A stretch of 64,000 bases of DNA from CAWDVH01 sp963805705 (GCA_963805705.1 CAWDVH010000001.1:558001-622000), one strand, 5' to 3'; positions 17,808 through 27,387 are shown, counted from the stretch's first letter. The notes: generated from the sequence alone by a model not told the origin. Translations and numbers: made by a program.

Positions 17808-18923
17808 TCAGCCGCTGATCGAGCTGACCAGGTTCTTGGCGATCGTGGTCACGTTCGCCGGGAGCGGCTGGAAGTTGACCGCCGACAGGTACTTCGAGCT
17901 TGCGCCCGTCGTCAGCGTCCAGTTCAGGAACGCCTTCAGTGCCGACGCCGTCGCCGCATTGGGCTGGGTCTTCTTCACGACCGCGTACTCGTAGTTGATG
18001 ATCGGGTAGCCGGTGGGTGCTGAGGTGTTGATCAGCGCCTGCGAGCCCGAGGTCGGGGTGGTGCCGGAGAAGCTGGCCAGCGCGGCGTTGATGGCCCCCG
18101 TGGTCGGCTGCGTGTACTTGCCCGGCTTGTTGGACAGCGAGGCCTCGCCCAGGGCGGCGGCGCTGGTCTTGGACAGGTAGCTGATCCCGATGTAGGCGAT
18201 GCAGCCCTTGGTCGCCTGGCAGCCGGTAACCATCCCGCCGCTGCCGGTCTCGGCGAGCGAACTGGCCTGGGACGGCCAGCTCACCGTGGTCCCGACGTTG
18301 GTCGAGCTCCAGCTGCCCGGGGCCTGGGCGTTCATGTAGGAGGTGAACAGGAACGTGCTGCCCGAGCTGTCCGCGCGGTGCAACGCGACGATCTTCTCGG
18401 CCGGCAGCGTGACGCCGGGGTTCAGCTTGGCGATCGCCGGATCGTTCCAGGTCTTGATCTTGCCCGAGTAGATCTGGGCCAGCACCGTCCCGTTCAGGTT
18501 CAGCGGCTTCTTGACCCCGCTGACGTTGTAGTTGACCATGACCGCGGCCACGGTCAGCGGGATGTTCATCAGGCCCTGGTACTGCGACAGGTCGGAGCTG
18601 GACAGGTAGGCGTCGGACGCGCCGATCGTCGCGGTGCCCGTGCCCGCGTCCGCGATGCCCGTTCCCGAGCCCGTGCCGGCCGTGGTGATCATGACGTTAG
18701 GAACGGCCGTGTTGTAGGCGGTCTGCCAGGCGCCGAACAGCGGGAACATCAGCGTGCTGCCGGTCTCGGTGATCGCGTTGCTATGCGACGACGAGGTAGC
18801 GGCGGACGACGAAGAGGACGAAGACGAAGGAGAAGAACCACCTGAGCTACCGCAGGCGGCCGCAAGCACGGTCAGCGGAATCAGAGCAGCCGCCGTGCAC
18901 ATCATGCGGATTCGTTTGGCCAC
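17808..18923 (-). CDS. pstS: Phosphate-binding lipoprotein PstS
   Basis: 371 residues if GTG 18923 is used; this start has AAAGGAG eight bases upstream, whereas an upstream GTG at 18950 would place that ribosome site inside the gene. Lipoprotein signal: IRMMCTAAALIPLTVLAAACGSS with Cys as the anchored residue, then a Ser-rich linker. Periplasmic-binding-type features ITETGSTLMFPLF and AGTGSGTGIADAGTGTATIGASDAYL (phosphate loop) and ALHRADSSGSTFLFTSYM are diagnostic. It captures inorganic phosphate outside the membrane for PstC/PstA. Confidence 0.93.
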   Translation of the reverse strand: MAKRIRMMCTAAALIPLTVLAAACGSSGGSSPSSSSSSSSAATSSSHSNAITETGSTLMFPLFGAWQTAYNTAVPNVMITTAGTGSGTGIADAGTGTATIGASDAYLSSSDLSQYQGLMNIPLTVAAVMVNYNVSGVKKPLNLNGTVLAQIYSGKIKTWNDPAIAKLNPGVTLPAEKIVALHRADSSGSTFLFTSYMNAQAPGSWSSTNVGTTVSWPSQASSLAETGSGGMVTGCQATKGCIAYIGISYLSKTSAAALGEASLSNKPGKYTQPTTGAINAALASFSGTTPTSGSQALINTSAPTGYPIINYEYAVVKKTQPNAATASALKAFLNWTLTTGASSKYLSAVNFQPLPANVTTIAKNLVSSISG

Positions 18924-18947
18924 CGGAACGTACTCCTTTTGTTTTTT

Positions 18948-19000
18948 CACGCGCCCACGCCAGGGCGCGCGTTATCCGGCTCGCACGCGGGTGCGTGCGA
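18948..19000 (-). promoter_or_regulatory. Two hairpins between pstB and pstS
   Basis: CGCGCCC/GGGCGCG (six-base loop, about 18950-18970) and GCACGC/GCGTGC (about 18982-18998) are adjacent stem-loops in the 150-bp gap between the pstB stop and the pstS start. They could lower or stabilise the pstS transcript relative to pstB; no poly-T tract follows, so a simple terminator is not supported. Confidence 0.4.
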
Positions 19001-19075
19001 TGATTTAGTGCCGCGCTGGCGCGGGCCCTGCGTCCCGTGCGGAAGAAGCGAGACTTGCCGCGCGGGTGGTCTGGG

Positions 19076-19945
19076 TTAGCCGAAGTGGCCGCCCACGTAG
19101 CGGGCGGTCTCCTCGTGGGCGGGGTGGTCGAACAGCTGCCGGGTGTCGCCGTGCTCGACCAGCCGCCCGGCGTTGAGGAAGATGGTCCGGTCGGCGATCC
19201 GGCTGGCCTGGGCCAGGTTGTGGGTGACGATGATGACCGTGATGTCGGGGGGCAGCGTGCGGACCAGCTTCTCGATCGACTCCGTCGCGACCGGGTCGAG
19301 CGAGGATGTCGGCTCGTCGAGCAGCAGTACCTGGGGGCCGACCGCCAGTGCCCTGGCTAGGCACAGCAGCTGCTGCTGCCCGCCGGACAGCCGGAACGGC
19401 GAGTCCTTGAGCCGGTCCTTGACCGCGTCCCACAGCCCGACCTCGGTCAGCCGCTGCTCCGCGATCGCCTTCAGCCCGGACTTGCTGGCCATCTTGGCCG
19501 CCCGCGCTCCCGCCACGACGTTGTCCTGGATCGACATCGGGAACGGATTGGGACGCTGGAACAGCATGCCCACCCGGCGCCGCAGCGCCATCAGCTCCAC
19601 GCGCGGGCTGAAGATGCTGCTCCCCTCGAGCAGGACGTCACCGTCGTGGCGGTAGCCGATCACCTTGTCGTTCATCCGGTTGAACGTCCGCAGCAGGGTC
19701 GTCTTGCCGGAGCCGGTCGGCCCGATGAGCGCGGTCACCGCGCTGCGGCGCACATCGACGGAGATGTTCGACAAGATCGCCCGCTTGCCGAAGCTCAGCG
19801 TGAGGTCGACTGCGCTGATCCCCGCCGACTCGTCCACCGGGCCCGGGATTCCAGCGCCGTTCATGCTCGTGACCCCGGTTACTGTCGCCGTGTGCTGCGG
19901 GCTCGGGGCGAACCCGCCTTCGTTGGCTTCTGTCGACACCTTCAC
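19076..19945 (-). CDS. pstB: Phosphate ABC transporter ATPase PstB
   Basis: 289 residues. Walker A GPTGSGKTTLLRTFNRMND (the FNRMND extension is PstB-specific), Q-loop LFQRPNPFPMSIQDNV, signature LSGGQQQLLCLARALA, Walker B VLLLDEPTSSLDP, switch VTHNLAQASRIAD. It lies upstream of pstS, separated by about 150 bp, rather than at the usual distal end of pstSCAB. An N-terminal extension of about 40 residues precedes the ABC domain. ATG alternatives inside it (for example MNGAGIP) are possible. It energises phosphate import through PstC/PstA. Confidence 0.93.
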   Translation of the reverse strand: MKVSTEANEGGFAPSPQHTATVTGVTSMNGAGIPGPVDESAGISAVDLTLSFGKRAILSNISVDVRRSAVTALIGPTGSGKTTLLRTFNRMNDKVIGYRHDGDVLLEGSSIFSPRVELMALRRRVGMLFQRPNPFPMSIQDNVVAGARAAKMASKSGLKAIAEQRLTEVGLWDAVKDRLKDSPFRLSGGQQQLLCLARALAVGPQVLLLDEPTSSLDPVATESIEKLVRTLPPDITVIIVTHNLAQASRIADRTIFLNAGRLVEHGDTRQLFDHPAHEETARYVGGHFG

Positions 19946-20009
19946 GCCTCACCAGATGCTTGGATGGGGTGCGGTACCAGCCCCCTGTGATCAGCCTCAG
20001 TTTTGGGGC

Positions 20010-20031
20010 TGAAGATGACGAGCAGATGAAC
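20010..20031 (-). promoter_or_regulatory. Candidate PHO box upstream of pstB
   Basis: On the reverse strand GTTCATCTGCT is followed directly by CGTCATCTTCA: two 11-bp direct repeats resembling the actinobacterial PhoP site (GTTCAYY-type units). It sits 65 bp before the pstB start, where activation of the pst genes under low phosphate is expected. Confidence 0.5.
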
Positions 20032-20086
20032 GACGGCTAAACAGGGACAGAAGTTAAGTTGTCGGTTACCTGATCTGGAGGTCCTC

Positions 20087-20941
20087 GTGCGGATCGGAAA
20101 TCTCGATGGACGGCTGGTCCTGCTGGCCGGCGACGGCGCCGTGGATGTCGAGCGGGCCAGCGAGGGCCGTTTCGGCTCCGGCTCGCAGGCCATCTACGGG
20201 CGGTGGGCCGAGTTCACCGCCTGGGCGGCCAGCGCGGACGCCGGCTCCGCGCAGCCCTATGACGCCGCCCGGCTGGGCGCGCCGGCGCCGGCGCCGGGGC
20301 AATCGTTTGGGATCGGGCTTAACTACGGTGACCACGTGCGGGAGTCCGGCTTCGCCGTGCCCGAGCACCTGAGCGTGTTCACGAAGTTTCCCAGCTGCAT
20401 CACCGGGCCGTCCGGCGACATCGTGCTGCCGCCGGGCGGCCACACCGACTGGGAGGTGGAGCTGGTCGTCGTCATCGGCGCCGCGGCCTACCAGGTGGAG
20501 CAGGCCGCGGCGTGGAGCCATGTCGCCGGGCTGACCGTCGGGCAGGACGTCTCCGAGCGGATCACCCAGCTGGCCAGCACTCCGCCGCAGTTCAGCATCG
20601 GCAAGTCGTTCCCGCGGTTCGGGCCGACCGGGCCCTGGCTGGTCACCCCGGATGAATTCGCGGATCCTGACGACCTGGAGCTCGGCTGCTCGATCAACGG
20701 CGAGGACATGCAGAAGTCCCGCACCAGCTACCTGATCGTCTCGGTCCCGCAGCTGATCACCCGGCTGTCGGCGACCTTGCCGCTGCTGCCCGGCGACATC
20801 ATCTTCACCGGTACCCCGGCCGGGGTGGGCCTGGGCCGCAGCCCGCAGCGCTGGCTCGCGGCCGGGGACGAGCTGGTCAGTTATATCGAGGGCATCGGCG
20901 AGATGCGGCACCGCTTCGTCGACGCCGAGCCCGGCGGCTGA
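20087..20941 (+). CDS. Fumarylacetoacetate hydrolase (FAH) family protein
   Basis: 284 residues from GTG 20087, preceded by GGAGG. Family signatures: GIGLNYGDHVRESG, FTKFPSCITGPSGDIVLP, metal ligands in DWEVELVVVIG (Glu, Glu) and GQDVSER (Asp), IFTGTPAGVGLGR near the C-terminus. Such enzymes cleave C-C bonds of acylpyruvates or act as hydratases/decarboxylases with Mg2+. No aromatic catabolic genes are adjacent, so the substrate is open. Divergent from pstB, sharing about 140 bp of promoter region. Confidence 0.87.
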   Translation: MRIGNLDGRLVLLAGDGAVDVERASEGRFGSGSQAIYGRWAEFTAWAASADAGSAQPYDAARLGAPAPAPGQSFGIGLNYGDHVRESGFAVPEHLSVFTKFPSCITGPSGDIVLPPGGHTDWEVELVVVIGAAAYQVEQAAAWSHVAGLTVGQDVSERITQLASTPPQFSIGKSFPRFGPTGPWLVTPDEFADPDDLELGCSINGEDMQKSRTSYLIVSVPQLITRLSATLPLLPGDIIFTGTPAGVGLGRSPQRWLAAGDELVSYIEGIGEMRHRFVDAEPGG

Positions 20942-20969
20942 CCGGCGAGCCTCGCCAGCCCGGCCGTAA

Positions 20970-23340
20970 TCAGCCCGCGGGCTGATGGCCGATGAGCCGG
21001 CCGAGGCTGCGGGCCGCCCGGCTGAGGGGGCTGCCGAACGGGTCGTCCTGCACCAGGTAGGTCCAGGTGGCCGTCGGGCGCTTGAGGCCGGCCGCCGCGA
21101 GGTCGGCTCCGTCCGCGCTGATCGGCACTTCGGCGAATGTCTGCGCCGACCGCCGGGCCACCTCATCCAGCATCGGGCCGAACAGCCGGACCGCCTCCGC
21201 GTGGAACTGATCGAGGGGATCCAGGCCGCGCCCGAGCGAGCGCAGGTGGATGCCCTCGCGGATGTCCGCCAGCTGCGCTAGGTAGTCGGCCCAGCCTCGG
21301 TCCAGGTGGTACAGGGCGATCTGGCGCGCCGCCCTGGCCAGGACGTCCGCATCCAGGGTCGCGCTCAGCTCGGCGAACCGCTCGGGGCAGCGGCCGGCCA
21401 GCGCCTGCCGTGCCTCATCGGTGCGCAGCACATGATCACGGTGGTCCAGGACGATCTGCCGCTGGTCCTCGATCAGCTTGCTGTAGCGCCAGGTGTTGCG
21501 GTGGATCTCCAGATGGACGCCCTCGGCGACCCGCTGCGCGTGGCCGACCAGCCAGTCGGCCCTGGCATCGGCGATCCGGCCGTCGGGCTGGATCTCGCCT
21601 GCGGGCGGGGCCTGCCGCCCGTACTGGACGATCAGGTCGTCCTGCATGCTGATGAAGAAGACCGAGCCGCCGGGATCGCCCTGGCGCCCCGATCGCCCGC
21701 GCAGCTGATGGTCGAGGCGGCTGCTGATGTGCCGGCCAGTGCCGATGACGTAGAGGCCGCCGAGCCCGGCCACCTGATCACGAGCCCGCTCCTGATCATC
21801 GCGCGGGCCGCCGCCGGTCCCGCCAGTCCAGCCGGTGCCGCCGGTGCCGCCCAGGCGGATGTCGGTGCCGCGCCCTGCCATCTGGGTCGACACCGTGACC
21901 GATCCGTAAGCACCCGCCTCGGCCACGATCGCGGCCTCCTGCGCATCGTTCTTGGCGTTGAGCACGGCGCAGGTCACCCCGGCCAGTTCCAGCCGCCGCG
22001 CGAGCCGCTCCGACTCGGCCACGTCGAGGGTGCCGATCAGGACCGGACGTCCTTGACCGTGTGCCGCGGTGACCAGCTCGGCGACTGCTTCCTCCTTCTG
22101 CCGGACGGTCGCATACAGCCGGTCGGGCTCGTCGTCACGCACGCACGGCACGTTGGGCGGGATCACCGCGACTTCCAGCTCGTAGAACTCGCGCAGCTGC
22201 TCGCCGACGGCAACGGCGGTGCCCGTCATCCCGCACACCGTCGGATACCGGCCAATCAGCGACTGGACGGTGATGCTGTCCAGGATCTCGCCGCTCTCGC
22301 TGGCGGTCAGGCCCTCCTTCGCCTCGACCGCGGCGTGCAGCCCGTCCGGCCAGCGCTGCAGCCTGGCCACCCGGCCCCTGGACTCATCGACGAGCCGGAC
22401 CTTGCCGTCGGTCACGATGTAGTCGACATCACGCTGGAGCAGGGCGTGCGCGTGCAGCGCGACGTTGAGCCGGGTGAGTGCCTCCAGGTGCTCGCCGGTA
22501 TAGAGGTCAATGCCGCCCAGTGCGTGCTCGGCGGCGCGCGCACCCGCGTCCGTCAGCCGGACGCTGCGGCCTTCCTCATCGATCTCGTAGTGCAGCCGGC
22601 GGCTTCAGCCGGCGGACGATCTGCGCCATCTCGGTGTCGAGATCTGCCTCGTCCACCGCCCCGGCCAGCACGAGCGGGACTCTGGCCTCATCGATCAGGA
22701 CCGAGTCGGCCTCATCGATGAGGACCACGTCGGGCGGCGCGGCGATGAGATCGGCGATGTCGGTGCACAGCCGGTCGCGCAGTACGTCGAAGCCGATCTC
22801 ACTGGCCGGCGCGTAGGTCACCTGAGCCGCGTAGGCACGGCGGCGTTCCGGCGGGGACGACTCCTGGCCGATCCAGGCCACGGTCACGCCCAGCAGGTCA
22901 TAGACCGGGCGCATCCACTGCGCATCGCGGCGGGCCAGGTAGTCGTTCACGGACATCACCTGCACCGACCGGCCGCGCAGGGCATACCCGGCGGCGGCGA
23001 TCGCGCCGGACAGCGTCTTGCCCTCGCCCGTGGCCATCTGCGCGACCTGCCCGGACAGGATCGCGAGCGTGCCGAGCAGCTGGACGTCATAAGGCTCCTC
23101 GCCGAGCCCGCGGCGCGCCGCCTCCCGGCCCAGCGCGCAGATGTCCGCGTCCTGCGCGGCCTGGCCGGCCTGGGCCGCTGCAGTCAGCTCGGCGTCGGTC
23201 AGGTCGCGCAGCCGCGGCCCCTGCCCGGCGATCTGCGGCAGGAGACTCTGGTAGCGGCTCAGGTCCGAGGTTCCCGGTTTCTGCAGGAACCGCCTGACCC
23301 GGCCGCGAAACCCGCTCGGCACAGTTCCTGATCCTGGCAC
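20970..23340 (-). pseudogene. secA2: Accessory Sec translocase SecA2, frameshifted
   Basis: The upstream frame (from GTG 23340) has the SecA DEAD motor start: ILSGQVAQMATGEGKTL (Walker A at about 102-109), MSVNDYLARRDAQWM and VVLIDEADSVLIDEARVPLVLAG. It then goes out of frame near 22600. The other frame carries on with LHYEIDEEGRSVRLTDA, VKAKEGL-like VEAKEGLTASE, TVSTQMAGRGTDIRLGG and LRGRSGRQGDPGGSVFFISMQDDL through the helical scaffold to 20970. Together they make a complete SecA2-like protein of about 785 residues without the zinc C-tail of housekeeping SecA. A Gly/Thr-rich insertion follows DIRLGG. Either broken or phase-switched. Confidence 0.85.
22593..22615 (-). repeat. 13-bp tandem duplication that shifts the secA2 frame
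   Basis: On the plus strand CAGCCGGCGGCTT is followed by CAGCCGGCGG. Deleting one 13-bp unit restores an uninterrupted VRRLHYEIDEEGR reading across the break, so this duplication alone explains the frameshift. Confidence 0.85.
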
Positions 23341-23431
23341 GCTGGCATAACGTACCGGCCGCGCCGCCCGTTCCTGAGCGTGCTGGGGGGCGGGCTGGGG
23401 AGCTGCGGGCCGGCGGGTTGCGGGCGGGCGG

Positions 23432-24211
23432 TCAGCGGCGCTCGACCAGAAGTGTCTGCAGGCCCCGGCCGCACGGCCCCCCAGTGTCGGACAGGGTGGT
23501 CTCGGCCAGGCCGGTGCCCTGCTCGCCGATCGTGGTCGCTGAATCGAGCAGGAGCCACTCCCCCGCCGGGTCCCGCGACAGGATGACCGTGAGATCGACG
23601 TTGATGGACAGGAACTGCGCCGGGTCGAGCGTCATGCTTACGCCGCTGCCGGAATCCGCCACCAGCAGAGCCCGGCACATCGGTGCGGCCTGCTCGCCGG
23701 CCAGCAGCGGGATCCGCGGGCGCGTCCAGGCGCGGCCAGGGCCGTGCACCTGGAACCCGCCGTCCACAAACCGCCAGTCAATGGCGTGCATGTAGCCACC
23801 GGGGTCCTCGCGGGCGAACGTGGGCGGGGGCTGCTCGGCCGGGATGGGGGGCGGCGCGGCGCCCGCCGGCCGCGCCGGGACATCCCCGCCGGACAGCGCG
23901 ATCCGCCAGCCGCGCGCGTGCAGGACCTCGCGCCCGCCAGCCTCCAGCACGGCCTCCAGCAGGGCCACGCGGCGGCCGGGCCGCACCATGCGGGTCCTGA
24001 CCTCTACCATCCCGAGCGGCACCGGCCGCAGGATGTCGACGGTAACCCTGGCCAGCCGCTGGCCCTCGTCGCGCTGGTAGCGCTCGAGCTCCCTGGCTAC
24101 CAGCGCGGATGGCGGGCCACCGTGCTGGGCATCCGCGCTCCACGGACCAGCCGTGGCGGGCGTGGCGAAGAAAGTACCCGGGCCCGCGGGCTCGTAGAAG
24201 GCGCTGTGCAC
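23432..24211 (-). CDS. Thioesterase-superfamily (double hot-dog) protein
   Basis: 259 residues from GTG 24211, where the conserved FYEP...F.ATPATAGPWSADAQHGGPPSALVARELER start of the TesB-like acyl-CoA thioesterase family appears; extra upstream codons add only a Pro-rich stretch. Two hot-dog repeats: RVTVDILRPVPLGMVEVRTRMVRPGRRVALLEAVL, and later SINVDLTVILSRDPAGEWLLLDSATTIGEQGTGLAETTLSDTGGPCGRGLQTLLVE. Members hydrolyse acyl-CoA thioesters, though many in actinobacteria are uncharacterised. Lies between the potassium channel and secA2 on the same strand with gaps of 57 and about 90 bp. Confidence 0.8.
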   Translation of the reverse strand: MHSAFYEPAGPGTFFATPATAGPWSADAQHGGPPSALVARELERYQRDEGQRLARVTVDILRPVPLGMVEVRTRMVRPGRRVALLEAVLEAGGREVLHARGWRIALSGGDVPARPAGAAPPPIPAEQPPPTFAREDPGGYMHAIDWRFVDGGFQVHGPGRAWTRPRIPLLAGEQAAPMCRALLVADSGSGVSMTLDPAQFLSINVDLTVILSRDPAGEWLLLDSATTIGEQGTGLAETTLSDTGGPCGRGLQTLLVERR

Positions 24212-24268
24212 GGGGCGGGATCTTACCGGAGGAGGCGAGGCGGCAGCCAGCACCGGATAGGCCAGCCC

Positions 24269-24826
24269 TCACCCGGCCTCCGGGCCAGCGCCGTTGCCGG
24301 TGTCCTGGCTTCGCTGCTGCCCTCGGCGGACTGCCCCCAGCAGGACCCGTGCGCCGGCGCCCAGCAGCGCGAGGTCGCCCAGCATCTGGACGATAAGCAC
24401 CATCCGGGCCCCCTCGGACCTGGGGGCAATGTCCCCAAAACCCACCGTCGAGAAGACGGTCACGGTGAAGTACAGGGCATCGGTACGGGTCAGCGGCTGG
24501 GTGAAGTTCGCCGCGGACGCTCGTTGCATCACAAAATACGTCGAGGCGAACACCAGCAGGTAGAAAGGAATAATCAAGCCGAGCGCCTCGAACGCTCTGA
24601 TACGCGGGTACCGCGAGCCAGCGATGCTCCTGACCTGCCACACCGTGATGGCTGTGAGGATCAGCAGGCCGATCAGTATGCGCGCCGCCGTGTCGGCGCT
24701 CCACGGCTGATCCAGCGGCAGCACGTAATACAGGACGACCAGCACCGTCGTGCTCAGGACACCCCGCAGCACCGCCCAGAAGACCAGTCGCCTCCGCTTC
24801 GCCGGCGGCAGCGGACTGGACACCAC
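24269..24826 (-). CDS. Two-TM-type potassium channel
   Basis: 185 residues from GTG 24826, which begins 3 bp after the DyP stop, so translation is probably coupled. Hydrophobic segments at about 14-36, 50-68 and 82-100 precede the pore loop ALYFTVTVFSTVGFGDIAPRS with selectivity filter TVGFGD (about 127-132), followed by the inner helix MVLIVQMLGDLALLGAGARVLLGAV. No RCK/TrkA-N domain is attached, so gating is by membrane or partner. It is the last gene of the arylsulfatase-DyP run and may set membrane potential in the same response. Confidence 0.85.
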   Translation of the reverse strand: MVSSPLPPAKRRRLVFWAVLRGVLSTTVLVVLYYVLPLDQPWSADTAARILIGLLILTAITVWQVRSIAGSRYPRIRAFEALGLIIPFYLLVFASTYFVMQRASAANFTQPLTRTDALYFTVTVFSTVGFGDIAPRSEGARMVLIVQMLGDLALLGAGARVLLGAVRRGQQRSQDTGNGAGPEAG

Positions 24827-24829
24827 GGG

Positions 24830-26419
24830 TTACTGGCCTTCTCCCAGGTTGGCGACGAATTTGATGGCCGTGATGCTCGGCAGAAACACGTACGCAGCCG
24901 CTTTGGTCGTAATGAAGGTCGAGAGACCCGTAACCTCTATCGGCGGCCCTCCGTTGGCCTGTGGCATGACGAAAATTCCTTCTGCTGGCTTCTGGGTACC
25001 GATCAGCGGATCTTTCGACTCTGGGTGCAGCCTGACGGCCCCAGCGAATTCGCTGTCATTGGCCCACTGTCGCAGCACGAACTCGTATTGGTTTTCGATG
25101 TTCGAGTTGATAAAAAGAAAGAGCATCCCGCGCTCGATGCCGTCGTAGGGCTCTTTTGGATCATAGGCCGGGCCGTACGGCAGCCCGCGACGGATCAGCC
25201 GATGGGAATTGTTGCTGCCACCCGGCAGCCCCTGGCCCTGGACTGGCTGACCTCGCGGATTGACGCGGCGTATATGTGCGCCGACGGGGCAGTGGATTCC
25301 CTTCGGATCTCCCGAGCCGTCGGCATCTACATACCCGAAATTGTTCAACTGTTCTGGCGATATTCCTCCCGCAGGGCTATCAGTGTCCGGCGACAAGGCG
25401 AGAGGAACGCCGTTGCGCCATCGTCCGCACATCTTTGCAGCCAGTAGCTCGGGATCGATCTTGTCCTTATTCGACTGCAAGAAGCCTTCAAAGCCCACGA
25501 CGTCGGTCTCGACCTTCTTGAAGACTGCGAAACTACCGTTCAGGCCGAGTTGCCGTGGCTCGGGTACCACGTAGTTTCTCGCGTCTTCTCGCAACACGAA
25601 GAGCCACGGCTCACAGGGCTCCTGGTGATCGGGCCGATACTCTTCCGGGCCGCCGCGAATGGTGGGCGTAGTGATTCCGTCGGTATATCCGAAGTGAACT
25701 TTGGGCGTAGGCACAGGTTGGCCGTTTTGCATCTCCACTAGCGCCATCCCGTCTTGGCGCCAGATTTCTTGAAAGGCGTTTCCTTCGGTAAACAAGGCGC
25801 ACAACCTGTCGCTGTAGCCGTTCAGCGCTTCCGGGCTGATCGAGTGCAGCGTCACCAGGATGTGATCGCGCTCTTTCCCAAAACAGTCGATCCATTTCCG
25901 GGGCGCACTTGCTCCGGTATCCCCGATCAGCTCCGCTCGCAGCGCGGCTCCTTCGATGAACGCGCCAAATGATTTGAACGATAGCGTTGGGACGCGCTCC
26001 TCTATCTCCAGTGCAACCAATCCGGCCCACGTGATGCCGATGTTGAGGCAGTAGTCTGGCTGGTGACGCGGGCCAGCCGCGGGATCGTCTCGCGGTCCGG
26101 GCGCGAACCCCACATGCCAGTCCTCGGCCGTGGTGATCTGCGGGGCGTCGGTTTCGTCGCCGCTCACGAGCCGTCCGAGCTGCGTGCGCGCTTGGGCCGG
26201 AGTTCTTACCGTCAACAAGAAGTGCCGCACCATCGGCATCCTGTAACCGCGGAGAATGAACCCCTGGATGTCTGCGAAGTCGAGTGCCGAATCTGCGAGA
26301 GCCGCTGCATCGCCATCGGCGCCTCGATGCTCAGACGGCGTTCGGCCAAGCAGCCGGCGAACGAGCCCTGGGCCCTTCACCGGCGACGCTCGCTGTGAGC
26401 CGTATCCCTTGGCCAGCAC
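24830..26419 (-). CDS. DyP-type heme peroxidase-like protein
   Basis: 529 residues from GTG 26419 (start uncertain). Family signatures: GYTDGI at about 244-249 (GxxDG distal Asp247), CPVGAHIRRVNPR at about 377-388 with proximal heme ligand His382, and FLFINSNIENQYEFVLRQWAN near the C-terminus. This longer sub-type resembles the fungal/class P DyP-like proteins. No Tat or Sec signal is visible, so it would act in the cytosol unless exported with a partner. Such enzymes oxidise dyes, phenolics or porphyrins with H2O2. GC content looks lower than in the flanking genes, hinting at transfer. The unknown protein upstream is its likely partner. Confidence 0.85.
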   Translation of the reverse strand: MLAKGYGSQRASPVKGPGLVRRLLGRTPSEHRGADGDAAALADSALDFADIQGFILRGYRMPMVRHFLLTVRTPAQARTQLGRLVSGDETDAPQITTAEDWHVGFAPGPRDDPAAGPRHQPDYCLNIGITWAGLVALEIEERVPTLSFKSFGAFIEGAALRAELIGDTGASAPRKWIDCFGKERDHILVTLHSISPEALNGYSDRLCALFTEGNAFQEIWRQDGMALVEMQNGQPVPTPKVHFGYTDGITTPTIRGGPEEYRPDHQEPCEPWLFVLREDARNYVVPEPRQLGLNGSFAVFKKVETDVVGFEGFLQSNKDKIDPELLAAKMCGRWRNGVPLALSPDTDSPAGGISPEQLNNFGYVDADGSGDPKGIHCPVGAHIRRVNPRGQPVQGQGLPGGSNNSHRLIRRGLPYGPAYDPKEPYDGIERGMLFLFINSNIENQYEFVLRQWANDSEFAGAVRLHPESKDPLIGTQKPAEGIFVMPQANGGPPIEVTGLSTFITTKAAAYVFLPSITAIKFVANLGEGQ

Positions 26420-26464
26420 CGGACTCGGGGTTGATCATGGTTCGTGATCACGGGACACCTGGCG

Positions 26465-27322
26465 CTATCCAGCAGTGGCCGATGGTGGCTTGCCCTGATC
26501 GGCCAGGAGGGCTCGGATGTCTTGAACCGAGAGGCCTGGATAGGCGCTGTAGAACCCGATGGACGGATAGTTGTTGTCGAGTCCCCACTGGTAGAACTCC
26601 TGGGCGTTCTTTTCGACCGGGGTTGACGGTCCGCCGACCACCCGGGGAAAGAGCGCATTGAAAACGAAAGAGGTCTTGTCTGCAAAGTCCTGGAAGTACT
26701 TCTCCATATCACCGTCGAAAATGGTAAAGAAGGCTATGTGGTTGTGTTCAAAGGGCACCCAGTGGGCGACATGCAGTGTCCCGATAGAATCCGACGCTTC
26801 GTGTCCCTTGTCTCCCACCAGGGCCCCGGCGACCAGCTTCACGGCAAAGGCTTGCGCACGTGATTTGAAGGCCAGGTATGTCAGCAGGGTGTTCTGCGAG
26901 GTATTGCCCGTAAAGCCGGCCGCACGAGCGCACTCCTTGATGTCCTGAACCGAGGCGTCCTCGTAGGCGAAATACGTATCTAGAGGCTCGCGGACATGAT
27001 GCTTCAGCCATTTGATGACCCGCTCAGGGTTATCAGCCACGGGGGTGGCTGGAGGATCGTCTACGTACGTGAAGATGGCGTCAAACACCGGGCCGGCCCT
27101 CTCCACGAGCCGCTCAATATGCTCGTCAGTCTCACCGTCGATGTCCGAGAGGAAGAGAAGCTTCTCGTCTCCCTCGACCATGAAACGGGAGAAGTGCACG
27201 GTGCCAAGATCGTCCTGCACTCTGGCGAGATCGGGCATCAGCGGGGGCAGCTCTTCAGGTAGCGCCTTGGCGATGGCAGGACCCTTGATCGGGAAGTCAA
27301 CGACGAGGTGGCTCTGGCTCAC
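26465..27322 (-). CDS. Unknown protein with internal duplication, DyP-associated
   Basis: 285 residues. No named family was recognised. Two similar segments are visible: GTVHFSRFMVEGDEKLLFLSD.DGE...VFDAIFTYVDDPP (about 40-92) and GTLHVAHWVPFEHNHIAFFTIFDGD...VFNALFPRVVGGP (about 180-232). Both pattern as beta-alpha-beta ferredoxin-like units, the fold DyP peroxidases also use. Each is followed by a helical stretch with SVQDI. It sits between the arylsulfatase and DyP genes (gaps 65 and 45 bp) and shares their lower GC. A peroxidase-related or scaffold role is inference. Confidence 0.75.
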   Translation of the reverse strand: MSQSHLVVDFPIKGPAIAKALPEELPPLMPDLARVQDDLGTVHFSRFMVEGDEKLLFLSDIDGETDEHIERLVERAGPVFDAIFTYVDDPPATPVADNPERVIKWLKHHVREPLDTYFAYEDASVQDIKECARAAGFTGNTSQNTLLTYLAFKSRAQAFAVKLVAGALVGDKGHEASDSIGTLHVAHWVPFEHNHIAFFTIFDGDMEKYFQDFADKTSFVFNALFPRVVGGPSTPVEKNAQEFYQWGLDNNYPSIGFYSAYPGLSVQDIRALLADQGKPPSATAG

Positions 27323-27387
27323 AGCGTTCTCCTCGGTATCAGAATGGTTGCTTCGTAGTCAGATCGAGGGCCTCGGCGCGCCGGGTG

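Noticed and set aside
22590..22620. Programmed ribosomal frameshift in secA2
   Set aside because: No slippery heptamer; the 13-bp tandem duplication explains the break fully.
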